From: Takakia lepidozioides | Taxonomy: Eukaryota; Streptophyta; Takakiopsida; Takakiales; Takakiaceae | Assembly: GCA_030704615.1 (NCBI GenBank) | Contig: CM060732.1 | Coordinates: forward strand, 26,350,001 to 26,414,000 | Length of the DNA: 64,000 bases | Direction: 5' to 3' | Shown here: piece after piece, positions 24,340 to 36,533 of the stretch | Layout: the number at the start of each line of letters is the position of its first letter | Numbering within the stretch: the first letter of the stretch is position 1 | The notes under the pieces: model-generated | Databases searched by the model: none | The model's input: only the letters and a program-made list of their open reading frames with translations | What the model was told of the DNA's origin: nothing | Made by a program: the position numbers and the translations under genes

Positions 24340-25109
24340 CCCTGGCTCGGAGACGAAGCGTCGAGCAGCCCCACTAACAAGCACATGGCATCCCAAGTGT
24401 TTTTTTCAGTCATGGAGAGACCATGCACCAATCTCCCAAGCCTGTCTCTTTTTTCCTCCACCATATTGAAGTCGCCGCCTACCAGCCAGTGCTGGAGATG
24501 ATGGCGAGCTGTTGCATGTTATTTCTGATCTGGTTCCAGAGGTCTATCATGTCTTCCTCCCCATTCGGAGCATAGATGTTTAGAAAACCCACCTCCCCCA
24601 AAGATTGACCTATGTTCAAGACAAGAAGCTGCACTCTGCCTTGCAACCAAATCTCATGAGAGACAATGAATTGTTGTAAGGAGGGGGAAGCAAGGATTGA
24701 TGTGCCCCCTCTGGAATCCGAGATGGTGATTCCAAAAGGCTGTGGCCGCTGGCCAAATGGAGGCACCAAGGGAAGCTATTTTTTGTTGATTTAATTTATG
24801 TTCTTGTAGAAAGATAATATTGGAACCACGTAACAGAGTGGAGGCCCATGCTCTGACCCTTACCCTTTTGGGGGCAGAGTGGTCAGAGCCGAGACCTCGC
24901 ACATTCCAGGAGACAAGAGACAGATTCATGTGGGTGTGACTATCAGGCCCACGCTCTTTGCGTGACTTGATGGCCATTGTGGGAGGAAGAAATACTTTGA
25001 ACGTTTGTCGGATGGGGGCGGGGTGGAGAACCACTTGAACCCTTGTGGAGGATGGATCAAAACAGGGAGCTGACAGGTGAACACAATCGTTGCCTTTTTT
25101 CATTTGCAA
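24340..25109 (-). pseudogene. L1-type LINE ORF2, endonuclease part only
   Basis: The minus strand reads an APE-type endonuclease N-terminus: LSLVSWNVRGLGS (about 24920), IIFLQEHKLN (about 24810), then after a frameshift VLNIYAPN-like LNIYAPNGEE (about 24550) and DFNMVEEKRDRLG (about 24460). The sequence stops being LINE-like near 24340, inside the endonuclease domain. The reverse transcriptase and 3' end are therefore absent. It follows ORF1 on the same strand. LINEs usually lose their 5' end, so loss of the 3' end points to a later deletion or insertion. Confidence 0.8.
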
Positions 25110-25145
25110 TTGTTTTGAAAAGGTACGAAGTAGGTCCCTCCGTCT

Positions 25146-27219
25146 CTAAGAATTGAAAACATGTCTGCAGAGATGTCCCGGGCTAGAGCTTTTGAAAGGA
25201 GGGAGAGGGATTTGTGGGGAGGATGGAAGGCCTGCTGAGTTCCACCAGGCTGGCAGGATTTTCTGCTTATGAACACTGTCCATCAGCAAAGTCCATACCC
25301 GTTTACAGTCTGAGTGGTCAAGCACATAAAAGAAGAGGGGGGAGCACGCAGTAGAGATGCTCACCTGCGGGGGCAAATCCACTGTCTCTTCCGGTAGCAC
25401 AAAGGTGATGGCGGGATCTACTGCAGCATTGGAGGATGCATTGAAGTGATTTGTGTTTGCCAGCACCATTTGTGTGTTGAGATTTGGCTCCTGCTGGGGT
25501 TGCCCAGAATCCGTTTGAGGATGTAGCAGCTGGTAATGCTCATCTACCAGCTTGGAACCTACCTCCATTATTTTCGTGCCTCTTGCCCACTCAGTGGGGT
25601 TTTTGACTCTGCAAGACAGGTAGTGCTTACTCACCCAAATCCATGAGTTATGAGCCCCAAAGGTATCCAAGCCCCTACCGAAAATAACGGGCATGACATG
25701 AACAACAGCAAGATCTGGAAGAGAGGCAATATTTTCAACCATTATGCCAATATGCTGCATATGCGATAGAGTCAGGTTTAGTTTTGGAAAGAAGTCCTTG
25801 AGAATGTTTTGCGTGAGGGTCAATGCGAGCTCTATTTCTTTTCCAATGCCGAACTGAAGAGCCAGAGCTTCCGAAACCCATGCAGACTGGAATCCTTGCT
25901 TCATACTTGGCAGGAAGAAACTGGTGTAATCATCTACAAAATTGTAGAGCAAGGGGGTGACACATATTGCCGCCTTTTCTCTCTCAAATGAGGAGCCTGG
26001 TGCCAACCCTGGCAGGGGGCTGAGCTTGAAAGAATGCAGCTCCAGAATTGTGATTGCCAAGCTGGTAGAGTCCAGCTTCTGCATATCAGAGACTGAGAAA
26101 GGGAAGGAACCCCAAGCCTCCATGACGCGCACTGGGAAGAAGCCCGATCCTGTTTTGGTCTAATGGGGGACACCACTTCAATCAATTTGGAGCCTCTTTT
26201 TCTTTTCTTGGAATGTAGCATGTCAACTATTGCTTGATCATCTGAATTTCTTTGAGCTTCTTGCTCCTGCTGCATTTGATTGGCCTTGGAGGTATCGACT
26301 AGCTGGGAGGAGGCCTCCTCCTTTCTTGTGATCTTGATGATTGGGCAGTCTGCCTTGATATGCCCTTCGGCATTGCAGTGGTAACAAATCACCGAAAGAA
26401 CCTCCTCTTTCACTGCTACTACAATGTAAGAGTCATCCAGGGTGGGGAGTTTGATAGAGGTGCCAATGGCTACGTTTTCAGGCATGAGCACAATGATCTT
26501 GGGGATGCCAATGTCCTCAGTAGCCTGAGAATGTGTGACCTCGATATCTACACTGAGAATTTTGTCCTGAGCTAGCTCCAGAACATTGATTGCCCCTATG
26601 AATGAGCCAAAGCTGGCACCTATCTCTGGGAGCGAAGTCAGATACGTGGGAGCTAGTAGGAAGGGGATGGCAATGACTCTCGGCTTCCACAAGATGCCTT
26701 TCTTGTGTCCCCAATCCTGGAACCAAGGAAAGATATGGACTTTGGAGGCGGATGTCTGCGTGTTGAAGCGCAGAGCCTTTTCTGCATCTGCTGGTGAGCT
26801 GAAGATGATAGCGTAGAAGCCTTTCCCCATTGAAAGGCTAAAGTGTTGTGCCAATCCCCAGCAATTCCTAGGTGCTCGATTATCCAAGTATGAATTGATT
26901 TTCTCGTCCGCGGCTTTCCAGGGAAGTACAAGATGATGCATGTCTTTGTTCACTTTTGCACTTGAGTCTGCAGCTTAACTTTGTTCAAATTTATGACAGG
27001 TTGCTCCTTGTCTTCTTGCACCGTTGTGTCCTCCCACGCGTTCTCAGTCATCAATGGCGAGGGCAGGGGGGCAGAGGCTGAGGGGCCCTTTCCAAGAATG
27101 GAGGCAGCTTCGACCTGCAGCATGGAGAATTTCCTGGTCCAAACCTGATTTTTGGCTTTCGCTGCCGCCGGACACTCCTCCACGTCTCGCCTTTCTGGAA
27201 CCACGACCATCCATGGCAC
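25146..27219 (-). pseudogene. L1-type LINE ORF1 (DUF4283-like, CCHC zinc knuckle)
   Basis: The minus strand encodes a gag-like ORF1 in two overlapping frames. The N-terminal part runs from 27219. The RNA-binding DUF4283-like region has PRNCWGLAQHFSLSMGKGFY (about 26860-26800) and VHIFPWFQDW. A CCHC knuckle, CYHCNAEGHIKADC, lies at about 26388-26347. A long C-terminal tail down to 25146 is in another frame, shifted near 26130. A TGA near 26950 splits the N-terminal piece from the rest. ORF2 begins just downstream. This is the nucleic-acid-binding component of the LINE ribonucleoprotein. Confidence 0.75.
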
Positions 27220-28509
27220 AGCCGCAATAGAACTGCGATTAGCAGGCGTTTCAGGTAGACGACAAGCGCGAGAAGCAAGAAAAGGAAAAAGAATTAGAGC
27301 GGAGAGAGGAGAGGAATGAGGTAGCGAGTGGAGGGGTGGGATAGATGTGGATTATGCAAGGGAACAATGTGGAGCGAAGACCGCAAATGCGACAAGCTGT
27401 TAGAGATGATAGATAGCTGATTCAGCTGAATGCTTGTAGAATTGCATCAACATCAGCATTTAGAGAAAAAAACATGAGCTCGCCTCTATCCTTGGTCTAT
27501 GCAACAGATATGAAGGGGTTAATAGAAGAAGAGAAGCCTTCCCTTCCTATAGAGAATGCATGGCGGCTTGGCAGCGTCTCCATACTGCACTCTTTCAAGG
27601 CTCATTAAGAGCCGCTGCATCGAGCAGACCACTACAGGCCTCGGGGAGCCACCGATTAGCGACAAGAGCTTAAGTGCCTGAGACAATGGCAGAGTGAGGG
27701 TGTGTGAGCGTGGCGGCTCATTAAACCAACATGGGAAGCCGGGGGGGTGGGAGGAACTCTGCTGGATCTTATGAATGAAGAAAGACTTGAGAAGAGAGGC
27801 ACATGAAGATGAACACTGGGAAGATGAAATCTCAGCAGATGCTTTAGGTTTTCCTTTTTCGTCATTGCTTTGAAAGAGAGCGCAGGGGGGAGATGGTTGG
27901 GGTAACATAGCAGAACTTGCTCATGTTACCGCCCGATGGGGGTGCAAGAGAGATTGGGGGAAGAGCAGGATGGGCTTCTACATCGTGAGTGAGATAGGGG
28001 AACTGGATGGTCTTCTGCATCGACAGACCCATTCCAGCTGAGGGAGAGTCTGGGAAAAGCGGCCAAGTCCCAGGATACACTCACCGCAAACTGCGGAGCG
28101 CCATCCCTTCGACAACCGTCCCCTTATGAATTTTGCAAAGTGTCGGGGTCAGGAAATCCAGTGTTGAGCACCGTTCACCTGCCCACGTGGTAGGCCAAAT
28201 GGGCAATCTTGTAATAACATCTAAGGGTTCTGCCGCACCTACCAGGTTAACTAACCAGAATGGCAAAATATTTGAGCGACGGGTTTGGTACCCGACCGGT
28301 GACGCAGCCTGTGTCAGGCCGCAGTGAGCAAGTTGCGAGCTGGTTGCGATGACCGAAGCGGTTTGATTATTGCCAGCGGCCGCACTCACCAGTGTGGTTA
28401 GGGGATTTTGAAACCCAGGAAAAGGAGGAGGCTCGATTTCGATACGTTTGAAAAAGAAAGGGAATTCCAAATGGTTCAGGAAGAAGATCATGGAAGCGAT
28501 GACTAAAGT
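27220..28509. other. Unassigned, possible LINE 5' leader
   Basis: The DNA upstream of LINE ORF1 shows no gene motif. Some of it may be the LINE 5' untranslated region, but no boundary can be placed. Confidence 0.35.
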
Positions 28510-29707
28510 ATGTCCAAGGTAGTCTTGAATTACAGAGAGACAGGTACTATCGCTGATTCTGCTGTGATTTTGAGGTGTTTGAAATCTAGATGGTATGTGA
28601 AGCCCAGGAGTGTCGATTGGTTTTACAATTACTTGATGGGAAGGTATGATGATGCAAGATGGTTGGTAATAATGCGAATGACAACACGCACATTTACTTT
28701 TATCATGGAGGCCTTGCGACCACACTACACGAAGCAGATTACCAATTTTAAGTTACCTGTTTGTGTGGAGTTGAAGGTAGCAGCATGTATCTATAAATTG
28801 GTGATAGGTTGCACTATGGTGCAAACAAGCGAAATGTTTAGCATTGGCAAGTCTACAATGTACGACATTTTGAGGGAGGTTGTTCCAGCAATAAACAAAG
28901 TTTTTGAGAATGTCGTTGTGTGGCCAATTGGGCAGTATCTGTACGAGGTCCAAGAGGCAATCCAACGAAGAGCGGATTGCCAAATTGTGCTGGTTGTATT
29001 GATTGTTGTCATATTCAGATACTGCAACCTCACCAAGGAATGCGTTCAATGGATTGGAGAAATAGGAAACAAAATTTCTCTTACAATGTACAGGCTGTAT
29101 GTGACCATAGAAGAAATTCACCAACATTTTCATAGGAATGCCTGGGAGTGTTCATGATGGCAGAGTTCTGTCTCATTCATCTATTTGGAGGAGTGCAAAC
29201 AATGAGCACATTCTGAATGAAGATCCGGCAAATTTCCTGAGTGGTGCACCAATGCGGGCTTACCTATTGGGAGATAGTGGCTATGAGCCTCTGTCTTGGC
29301 TGGCTGTCCCTTTTAAGATGAATGCGGATCCATTGACTAGAGCACACAGATTTTACAACTACAAGGTCACTCAGGGCATAATTCTGATTGAGCAAGCTTT
29401 TGGAATATTGAAGAAAACATTCAAGGAGCTTGCAGGACCTAGTCGATTAGACATAGATTTCTATCCTCAAGTGATTAGATGTTGTATGTTCTTACACAAT
29501 GTTCTTTTAGATTCGAATGATCACTTGGATTTGGAAGAGAAAATTGAGGAGTTGGGGATGGATCATGCTCGCCAGGAGGCAGTATTTGCTGGCAGGAATC
29601 AGCAACAAGTAATACATCCAGATGAGGACCTAGGGGGAGAAGTACTGAGGGAGGATTTAGTGGAATGGTTGCAATATAGACAAAGAAATGGTTTAGGGAA
29701 CATCTAA
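28510..29707 (+). pseudogene. PIF/Harbinger transposase (DDE_Tnp_4 type)
   Basis: The N-terminal half has a helix-turn-helix-like region (MVQTSEMFSIGKSTMYDIL). In a second frame come LPNCAGCIDCCHIQI (first Asp; the usual GTHI reads CCHI) and QNFSYNVQAVCDHR. From about 29138 comes GMPGSVHDGRVLSHSSIW with the second Asp, then AYLLGDSGYEPLSWL and LIEQAFGILKKTF. These are signature motifs of Harbinger transposases. Frameshifts near 28960 and 29140 split the frame. The stop is TAA at 29705. The Myb/SANT partner gene lies 1.8 kb downstream on the opposite strand, the convergent layout typical of this superfamily. TIRs were not found by eye. Confidence 0.8.
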
Positions 29708-31473
29708 GATTTTAATTCAGAACCATGGCTCTCCAAGAACTGTGATTAGGTTGGTACTCTATTTTAGGTTGATCTTGGCGTTGTAGCGTTTCTCTATGTA
29801 GTATATGTACATGAGAAGAACAAATTTCCTTCTGCCTCACTTGCTTTCTTTTGTGTATCCCTTTCATGTCCCTAGGAAGTCCATCTACTTCTATTTTCTC
29901 TTATTTATGAGGAACCCATATATGTCTTCATGAGGAGTTCAACTTGTTGGATTGATCATGCACCCAGGTGATGGTATAGGAAAGACTGTGATGTATGTTT
30001 AGGATACAGAAGGCACTAGCCTGTGCTGCATTTCTTATGCCTTTTTCTTTTGCAAAGGCTGTCTGCAACCCCCTCAAATAAGGTGGGTGATAAGTGATAA
30101 CCTGACATCTAAATTCTATAACACTCCCCTACTCCAGAGGGGAGGGGGCATGCATAGACAAACACAAGGAGGAAGCAAAGAAAGGGGTCTGCATAGACAA
30201 ACATGATGTGGTACAAGGTTATGGTGACGCTCTCCTTCTGTGACATGACGAGATCTACAAACTCTTAGGAGTTTGTGGAACCCAGGTCCACAATGGAAAT
30301 ACATATATTTGTTGGAGTTTCTTAGTGTAGCCTTGTGGATTATGGCCCGTACACCTAGGAACACAGGGGGGAAGGGTGCCATATAGGAAAGTTGGGCCAC
30401 TGCCATCACTGAAGGCTCAGCTCCAGCCGTGGGGCTTATCTCACATAGTGATTCTACCTTCCAGACTTGCTCCAAAAATTTCTCTATGTGGGGTCATACA
30501 GTTGAACAAACAGATCCCTGTGATACTTACCTCAACAGAGTCTTGCTCATATGTCCAGTCAATGTCAAATTGGGAGAGAAACCAGGATTCAAATGTCTAC
30601 AGTTAATTCGCAAGTGTCAGGATTTAATGCAACACAAGCATTACCTAGACAGACTCCAGCTCACGGGCCCAGTTCTTGTCAGGTTTGCACACCACTGGCA
30701 CCACTCTTACACCCAATGCCTCCCAGTTCTTGCTGTCATGGTCAATAAAAGCTTGCTGAGGTTAGAGCAAACATTCATTTAGAGACAAGCAATGAATGCA
30801 CCAATACTGCACTTGAACAATATGCCACGATGTGTAAGAATGTACTCTCAGTGTTTGCTGTAGCCTTGTGGCCATAAACCCCATGCATGTTCAGTTTGGA
30901 CAGAACAAGAAGGAACAATATAGACTAGATTTTATGAGGGGCTCTTCTTCAACACATGTGCAGGGTGCTTGATGCAAGCACAAGCAACTTGAATCAAATT
31001 TATATCTATCTTGTGATCACTAAGGTGAAAATGTAGTCACAGCCAGATCATTATGCTCACGAGGAAGCTGAAAATTTTCAACCAAATACCTCACTCCAGT
31101 GCCATCTACAAGAAACCTACGCACCAAATCTTGACAAACAATACCCAAAGTGTAGACATGGCCAGTAGCTAGGAAGAGAAAAAGAACAGTACACATGTCT
31201 GTTTAGTACCAACAAATTGAATGAGAGTTTTTAGTACTCAATGAAGTACTAGAAGTGAGTCTGAGGGCCCATCATACTATTGACTTGAAAACAAGATTTA
31301 CCAGCTTGTCCAGAACTCTATTCCAATCTGTACTATAGCAATCTGTCTTGTTTAACTCCCTATAAGAGACAATATCCCATTTGCAAAACTGACATGTCTC
31401 ACTACATATGGAGGCACAGAATTTAACCAACCCTGTGAGGGCACCTCAAAACACAAGAATCATCAGCGACATG
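29708..31473. other. Internal spacer of the PIF/Harbinger element
   Basis: This is non-coding DNA between the convergent transposase and Myb/SANT genes. I see no further gene. Short open frames on both strands lack motifs. Confidence 0.5.
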
Positions 31474-32292
31474 CTAATTTCTTTTGGACAATGCTTTATC
31501 CAACACATTCACCATGTTTCCAAAGACACCAACCAATTGTTCCAGATTTCGATTAGTCTTATCATTGTTTTCTCTTTCAGCTTGAATCCGTGCACCTTCT
31601 TGCTGTAGCAAAGCTGCAAAACGGCCATTCTCCTCAACCAATCGGACATCATGTTGTGCTATCTTTCTTTCTTCAAGTCGTAATAATTGGTTGTGGCGTT
31701 CTTCCTTCTTCTCCTCAGATTCCTTCATTGCTCCTACTAGGGCCACACTATTCTCCTTGGCTACTTCTATGAAACGATTCATATATGAATCAACTTTCCT
31801 CTTCTTGCCTGTGCTCGTGTTTGGTGGAGTCGTCATACTTGATGGATCAAGAGGAGTGGTAGGGTTTTGCAAGTTCCTAGTGAACATCTCATTTGTAAAA
31901 TCATCATTTGTTGTCGTTTCCACCTCAAATCTATCTGCCCCTGGGGTTGCAACAGTTGATGACTCCCCACGCGAGGCCCCTGGCGTTGCAACAGATGATT
32001 CTCCATGTGAATTAAGAGACGTTTGTTTCCCAGACATCGAGTCATAAAACTGTGAAGCATTGGCAGGTGTCATATAGATATTTCTCCTACCATGAAATGC
32101 TTCAATTTCTTCATACACACGCTTATCAAACAATGGAGGCAAATTAAGTGTCTTCCTGTCAGCACTGGTCATTGCCCAATAGTCTCCTGCACCTGTCCTG
32201 GATAGATAGTCTTTGATTTTCTTGAATTCCTTTTGAAGACTTTCCCATTTTACCTTGCATTGCTCCCCTTCAGAGATTCTTGGGCCAAGCAA
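31474..32292 (-). CDS. Myb/SANT-like DNA-binding protein of the PIF/Harbinger element
   Basis: The open frame is intact for 272 residues but has no Met at a natural N-terminus. The first part, ISEGEQCKVKWESLQKEFKK, is the last helix of a trihelix (Myb/SANT-like) domain. GAGDYWAMTSADRK and LPPLFDKRVYEEIEAFHGRR follow, a block common in plant transposon-linked Myb/SANT proteins. The C-terminal half is Thr/Ser-rich and then a charged coiled coil (MKESEEKKEERHNQLLRLEE). The first two helices must lie in an upstream exon or have been lost; similarity ends at 32292. The protein normally helps the Harbinger transposase bind DNA and enter the nucleus. Confidence 0.7.
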   Translation of the reverse strand: MLGPRISEGEQCKVKWESLQKEFKKIKDYLSRTGAGDYWAMTSADRKTLNLPPLFDKRVYEEIEAFHGRRNIYMTPANASQFYDSMSGKQTSLNSHGESSVATPGASRGESSTVATPGADRFEVETTTNDDFTNEMFTRNLQNPTTPLDPSSMTTPPNTSTGKKRKVDSYMNRFIEVAKENSVALVGAMKESEEKKEERHNQLLRLEERKIAQHDVRLVEENGRFAALLQQEGARIQAERENNDKTNRNLEQLVGVFGNMVNVLDKALSKRN

Positions 32293-33359
32293 GGAATCCT
32301 CTGCTCCAGCCCTTCGTCAGACACCTGTACATGGAGTTCAATCCCTCAGTGTTGGGGAGGCAGGAGCGCGCTTCTTCCTTGACTCCCCGGATTTTGATAG
32401 GGACATCAACTGGAAGCACCGCCGGGGAAGGAGCTCAATGAAGCTCAGGTTCGACAAGTAAATTGGACCTCCGTGCTCGGCTCTGCTCCACACTCGCAGC
32501 TTCTCGCAAGCTAGGGTCTATGGGGTAGCCTTGCGGTTACATAAGTAGTGTCTCTATCATTTTGCATGCTCACTGTCACTTTTGCATTCATTTTTTGGCA
32601 CCCTGGATGGTAAGGGGTTGGTCGATAATGGTCGCCCATCCACCCCGTCATTGCCCTCTTGGGCTTATTTCATGGTTTTCTAGTTAATTCTAGGTTCTCG
32701 CTATTTTATCTAGGCTCGTCCCTCATCCTCCGGATGTGTTATAGTACCTTATGGTATCATTGGGTTTATTTTTCCCTTTAATAAATTAAATGGCTTCATG
32801 CCCTTGGTTTTTATATATATATATCATCATGGGTGTACTTGGGAAAAAAGCCAAACCATGAAAAAAAATATAGACGACTGCCAAAGGGAGCGTAAATTAT
32901 GGTGTCTCTTCACCACAAGGGCTACCGACTTCCAGCAAACCATGACAATATGGCCCCCCAAATTTCACATACAAAGCAGCCTATCTCAATTTTTGGAATT
33001 TTGGTCTGATTTTTGGAAGAGGCAGTCCTTTAGATGCCATATAATCAGATTATGGAGAGGATGTACCGATTCTGTGGTCAAACCATTTTTTCCATGCAAT
33101 TTTTGAATACATTTACAAATTGGGTCAGATTACTTTGTTATAATCTCCCAAATGCAATGGTCAAATTGCTTACATTTTTGACACGACGTGGATGTAGGTA
33201 GTAGATATGCACATTAGTATAAGGTTCATCCCCCATGGATGATTGGGGGTAAAAAGTTACACCCTCATCCATAAGGCTATGCACTCTTTGTAGTCGGCTC
33301 ACCGAAAGATGGTTCACCGTTGAATTTCGAATACGGTTCTTACGGTCTATATATATATA
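32293..33359. other. Unassigned spacer
   Basis: No gene is seen. The stretch includes (TA)n near 32810 and a degenerate AT-rich region. It may include the terminal part of the Harbinger element. Confidence 0.4.
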
Positions 33360-34262
33360 TATATATAGAGGAACAGAGGACAAAGGCCCTGGAAATTTTA
33401 TTAATAAAAAAGGGTACAAAATGAAGAAAAATTAACCTCCTTAAGGCCGTAAAGCTTGACGCACGGGGAACACCCAGGACCAAGGAGGGGGGGGGAGGGG
33501 GGAGGTGAAAAAATAACAAGAGCCAAGAAAAGGAGAGGCACTAAGCAACGGAGGGCCCAGCAGTACCTGATAACAAAAATCCGAGAGCTAGAAACAGAGG
33601 CACTAAGCAAACAAGGCTTAGGGCAAGAAAACAGGGAACAAAGCAAACAAAGGCTTAGAGCCTAGTAAAAGCGGAGAAGGCATGCTAGAGACCGAAATCA
33701 AGCTGGACTTTGGATTTGGCCGAGTCTCCTGATGGTGCCAGTTGATCTCAAGAGCATCAGACGATTTGCCATTCCCGGGGGAGGTTGTCATTCCAAGAGA
33801 TCCTAGATTCAGAAATCTTGGTGCAGAGGAGGTCGTCTTTTGCCCAGGTGAGATCGAAGTCCGAAAGAAGTTGTTGACGCCTTCTTTCACTGCATCTACT
33901 GGAAGCTGAAAGCAGGCACACCCACGCCTTGCGCCCCTCAGTCATCATATCAGAGTACAATTTGAAAAGAATCTGTCTGATGTTGGGGCGCTTCCCCTCA
34001 AATATTAATCTAGCCTTCCATATATCGTCATTTCCTTTGAGCACAGGGCGCGTGCCCCGGCAACATAACGAGCCATCTGTAGTAAAGCAGAGCAACATTC
34101 CCATTGTGGAGACAAGAGTGTCGGAGTCACAGTGGAGAATTGCGAGGACATTGCCGGGATTTCGAGGGAAGTGCTGCGCAATCCGGGTGGATACGAGAGC
34201 CCGTTGTGGTGAGATGATTCGGAGGAACCCACACGGTGTTGTACCTGCACCTTGTTTCAGCG
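33360..34262 (-). mobile_element. LINE 3' end, 5' truncated
   Basis: On the minus strand a 174-residue frame (34281-33757) carries DDIWKARLIFEGKRPNIRQI, typical of the C-terminal tail of plant L1 ORF2. The 3' untranslated region then ends in a run resembling TTTGTACCCTTTTTTATTAA and AATAAAATTTCC, the usual 3' terminus of plant LINEs, before a (TA)n tract at about 33345-33366. The 5' side stops at about 34262, against a SWIM-finger gene fragment. This is a normal 5'-truncated LINE insertion. The plus-strand open frame over it is a shadow. Confidence 0.6.
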
Positions 34263-34968
34263 GCAGATTTTTGACTCCCACATTTGCTCACGCCACAACG
34301 CAGACATTTTGGTTCTGTAGGCACGACATAATGACCTGTGTATTTGGCAAGCCCAAGTACGGGATTCAGGGAATGCCGGAGCCTCTGGGCGTCTGGCCTG
34401 TTGCACCGGGTTGCAGCCTCTCTCAGAATGAGGCGGATGCTCTATCTGCAGCAGGATTTCGAATGGTGCAACGCACAGACATCCCGGCCCACGCATTTCC
34501 GGTTCCTCAAACCCAGCCATTGCAGACTGCTTGGTCCAGTAGAGACGGATTGGACAATTCTGCACATCCCACAATGCGATTCGGAAGAGTGAAGAGACGA
34601 CACCCTCCCAACAAGTTGAATGAGACTCGGATTGCCAATGCTCTTGGGATGGCTTGCACTATTCAGAGCTCCGTGGACGTACCCCCACCCGGCCTTGGGC
34701 GTGTGTATCGGATGGCAACGGCCGGCTCGGTTGTACGCGACGATGTATACACAATTACGATTGGAGTGGAGCTGACTTGCAATTGTACGGACTTCTAGTT
34801 GATGGAAGCAAAGAAGGGTTCGAAGTATTATCCGTGCAAGCATCTGTATTACATTTATCTGAAGAGGTTGAGGATGAACGTGACTATTGATGACTTTATT
34901 CATGCACCGGCGTTGAGCGTGAACGAGCTGCACAAACTCCTCCTTAGGGATTCCAGAAATCATTGATG
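34263..34968 (+). pseudogene. SWIM zinc-finger protein C-terminus, probably a transposase
   Basis: The frame gives FWFCRHDIMTCVFGKPKYG, a Pro-rich region, then DDVYTITIGVELTCNCTDF, a TAG at 34796, and on the same frame YYPCKHLYYIYLKRL. The spacing CxC...CKH is a SWIM zinc finger, found at the C-terminus of MULE-like and other transposases. The left side is cut by the LINE at 34262. I do not know the parent family. The zinc-cluster N-terminus at 46625 may be of the same kind, but nothing links them directly. Confidence 0.5.
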
Positions 34969-35696
34969 GGGCAAAGGGAATCCTCCATATGGATATTTTC
35001 AATTGCATTTTGCTGTATCAGACTTTTTTTTGCAGTGTAATGAAATGCACCCCAAAACTCCTGGAATGAGGCAATATTCCATTCAAACTGAGATCCAACA
35101 GAAGCAGTTGTGGGGGCCATTTTTCGAAAAATGGCGCCGAATTTCTCTTTTTTGGGCCGAAAACTGGCGAAGTCCCAACATGCACTGGTACCGTGTCTGG
35201 AAAAATGGCGCCGAATTTCTCTTTTTTGGGCCGAAAACTGGCTAAGTCCCAACATGCACTGGTACAGTGTCTGGAAAAATGGCGCCGAATTTCCCTATTT
35301 TGTGCCGAAAACTGGCTAAGTCCGAACATGCACTGGAAAAATGGCGCCGAATTACCTGTCATGAGGGGACCTATAGCCGCGGAATTCGGCACCATTTTTC
35401 GCCAGAGAGACCTATTACCGCGAAATACGTCGCCGTTTTTTGAGGTACGGACCCTATTACCGCGAAATTCGGCACCATATTTGCACATGTCGCTGGGAAT
35501 TGGCATGAGCGGAAGACGAAATATCATGAGCACAACTGTCAAAACTGCAATTTTCCCTTTAAGGGGCCGAATAATATATTTGTTTTTCCTGACACATTGC
35601 ATTAAATTATTGTTTTTTATTGTTTTTTATTTTCGAAATTTGTGCTTCTGCTCATGAAAACCGATTGTCTTACTACTCCGCTCATGCCGCTCATGC
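34969..35696. repeat. Short tandem array of 78-bp units with inverted copies
   Basis: Units containing AAAATGGCGCCGAATTTCTC, then GGGCCGAAAACTGGC and CCAACATGCACTGG, recur about every 78 bp from 35128 to 35350. Inverted pieces with AATTCGGCACCAT follow at 35380-35480. A perfect 20-bp palindrome GCCATTTTTCGAAAAATGGC lies at 35116-35135. The array abuts the DNMT of gypsy element 2 at 35697. It could be decayed LTR or satellite DNA. Confidence 0.7.
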
Positions 35697-36533
35697 TCAT
35701 GAAATAGCAAACCTCGCCGTAACCCTGGCCCGAGAGTCCCCCATAAGAGGAACATTCTCCAAGATATAGGCTAGAGGTTGCACTTGCCTCGTCTGCAAGT
35801 CACGCAACACTCTCAACATCTCCCAAAACAAATGCGATCGAGCATCATGCAAGCCGTTCTCATGACCTGCGGGAGAGTGTCCTTGGCAAGGCCATCCGGC
35901 TATCACCAAGTCAATGGCACCATGCCGGTCCAAATCATCCGCCCCCAGCAAGGTAATGTTTGCTGGCAAGGCCTTTTGATACGCTTGAATTGCTGAGAGA
36001 GGCAACAACTCAGGATACCGGTGTGTGAGCAAGGCGATGTGGCGCATAGAAATATGCCAAGCTATCTCATCCTTCTCCACATACAAGTACTTGCGTACTT
36101 TAATCCCAGCTTGCAACACTCCTGCAAGCCCAGGGCTCATGCCTCCAAACAGGTCTAGCAAACAAATCCCTGAGTCAGGTGGTTGCCAGGTAATGGGCAC
36201 TGTATCCAAAGGAGCTAACTGAGGAGGTCCATGTGATGTCACTGAACTCCTCTCACTCACCAATGGATAGGCCTCCTGCCATGCTTGGTGCACACACTCG
36301 CCTGCTACTCGATGCAAATTCCTAACTGTACCCCACAGTGAAATATGAACAGACACATGAGGAAGCAAATCAGCCTTGTATGCCAATTGTTTGTCCTCAT
36401 CACGTGGTGGCCTATCATCTGCATGGCTATTGCCCTCCAAGAGCTCACCACCCCAAGCCACCACCCCTGAGAATGCAACCAATGTGGGCATCATGTTCCT
36501 ATGATCCACCGCTACATTCCCAATAAACCGCAC
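35697..36533 (-). pseudogene. Gypsy element 2: cytosine-5 DNA methyltransferase, inverted and C-terminally cut
   Basis: A continuous 278-residue minus-strand frame carries motif I (CLLDLFGGMSPGLAGVL), KYLYVEKDE, motif IV (VIAGWPCQGHSPAG with the catalytic Cys), NGLHDARSHLFWEMLR and motif VI (YILENVPLMGDS). Layout and wording are DNMT3-like. It aligns with element 1 at 3700-4450. The frame ends right after motif VI at 35697, so motifs VIII-X are gone. It points away from the pol on the plus strand, although element 1 shows DNMT and pol colinear. An inversion therefore occurred, with a breakpoint at about 36534-36541. The first residues (RFIGNVAVDH) resemble a motif X, which hints at a more complex rearrangement. 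Confidence 0.8.

Noticed and set aside
33929-34262. N-terminal half of the 289-residue plus-strand frame
   Set aside because: It is antisense to a LINE 3' end; only the part after 34262 (SWIM) has its own motif.
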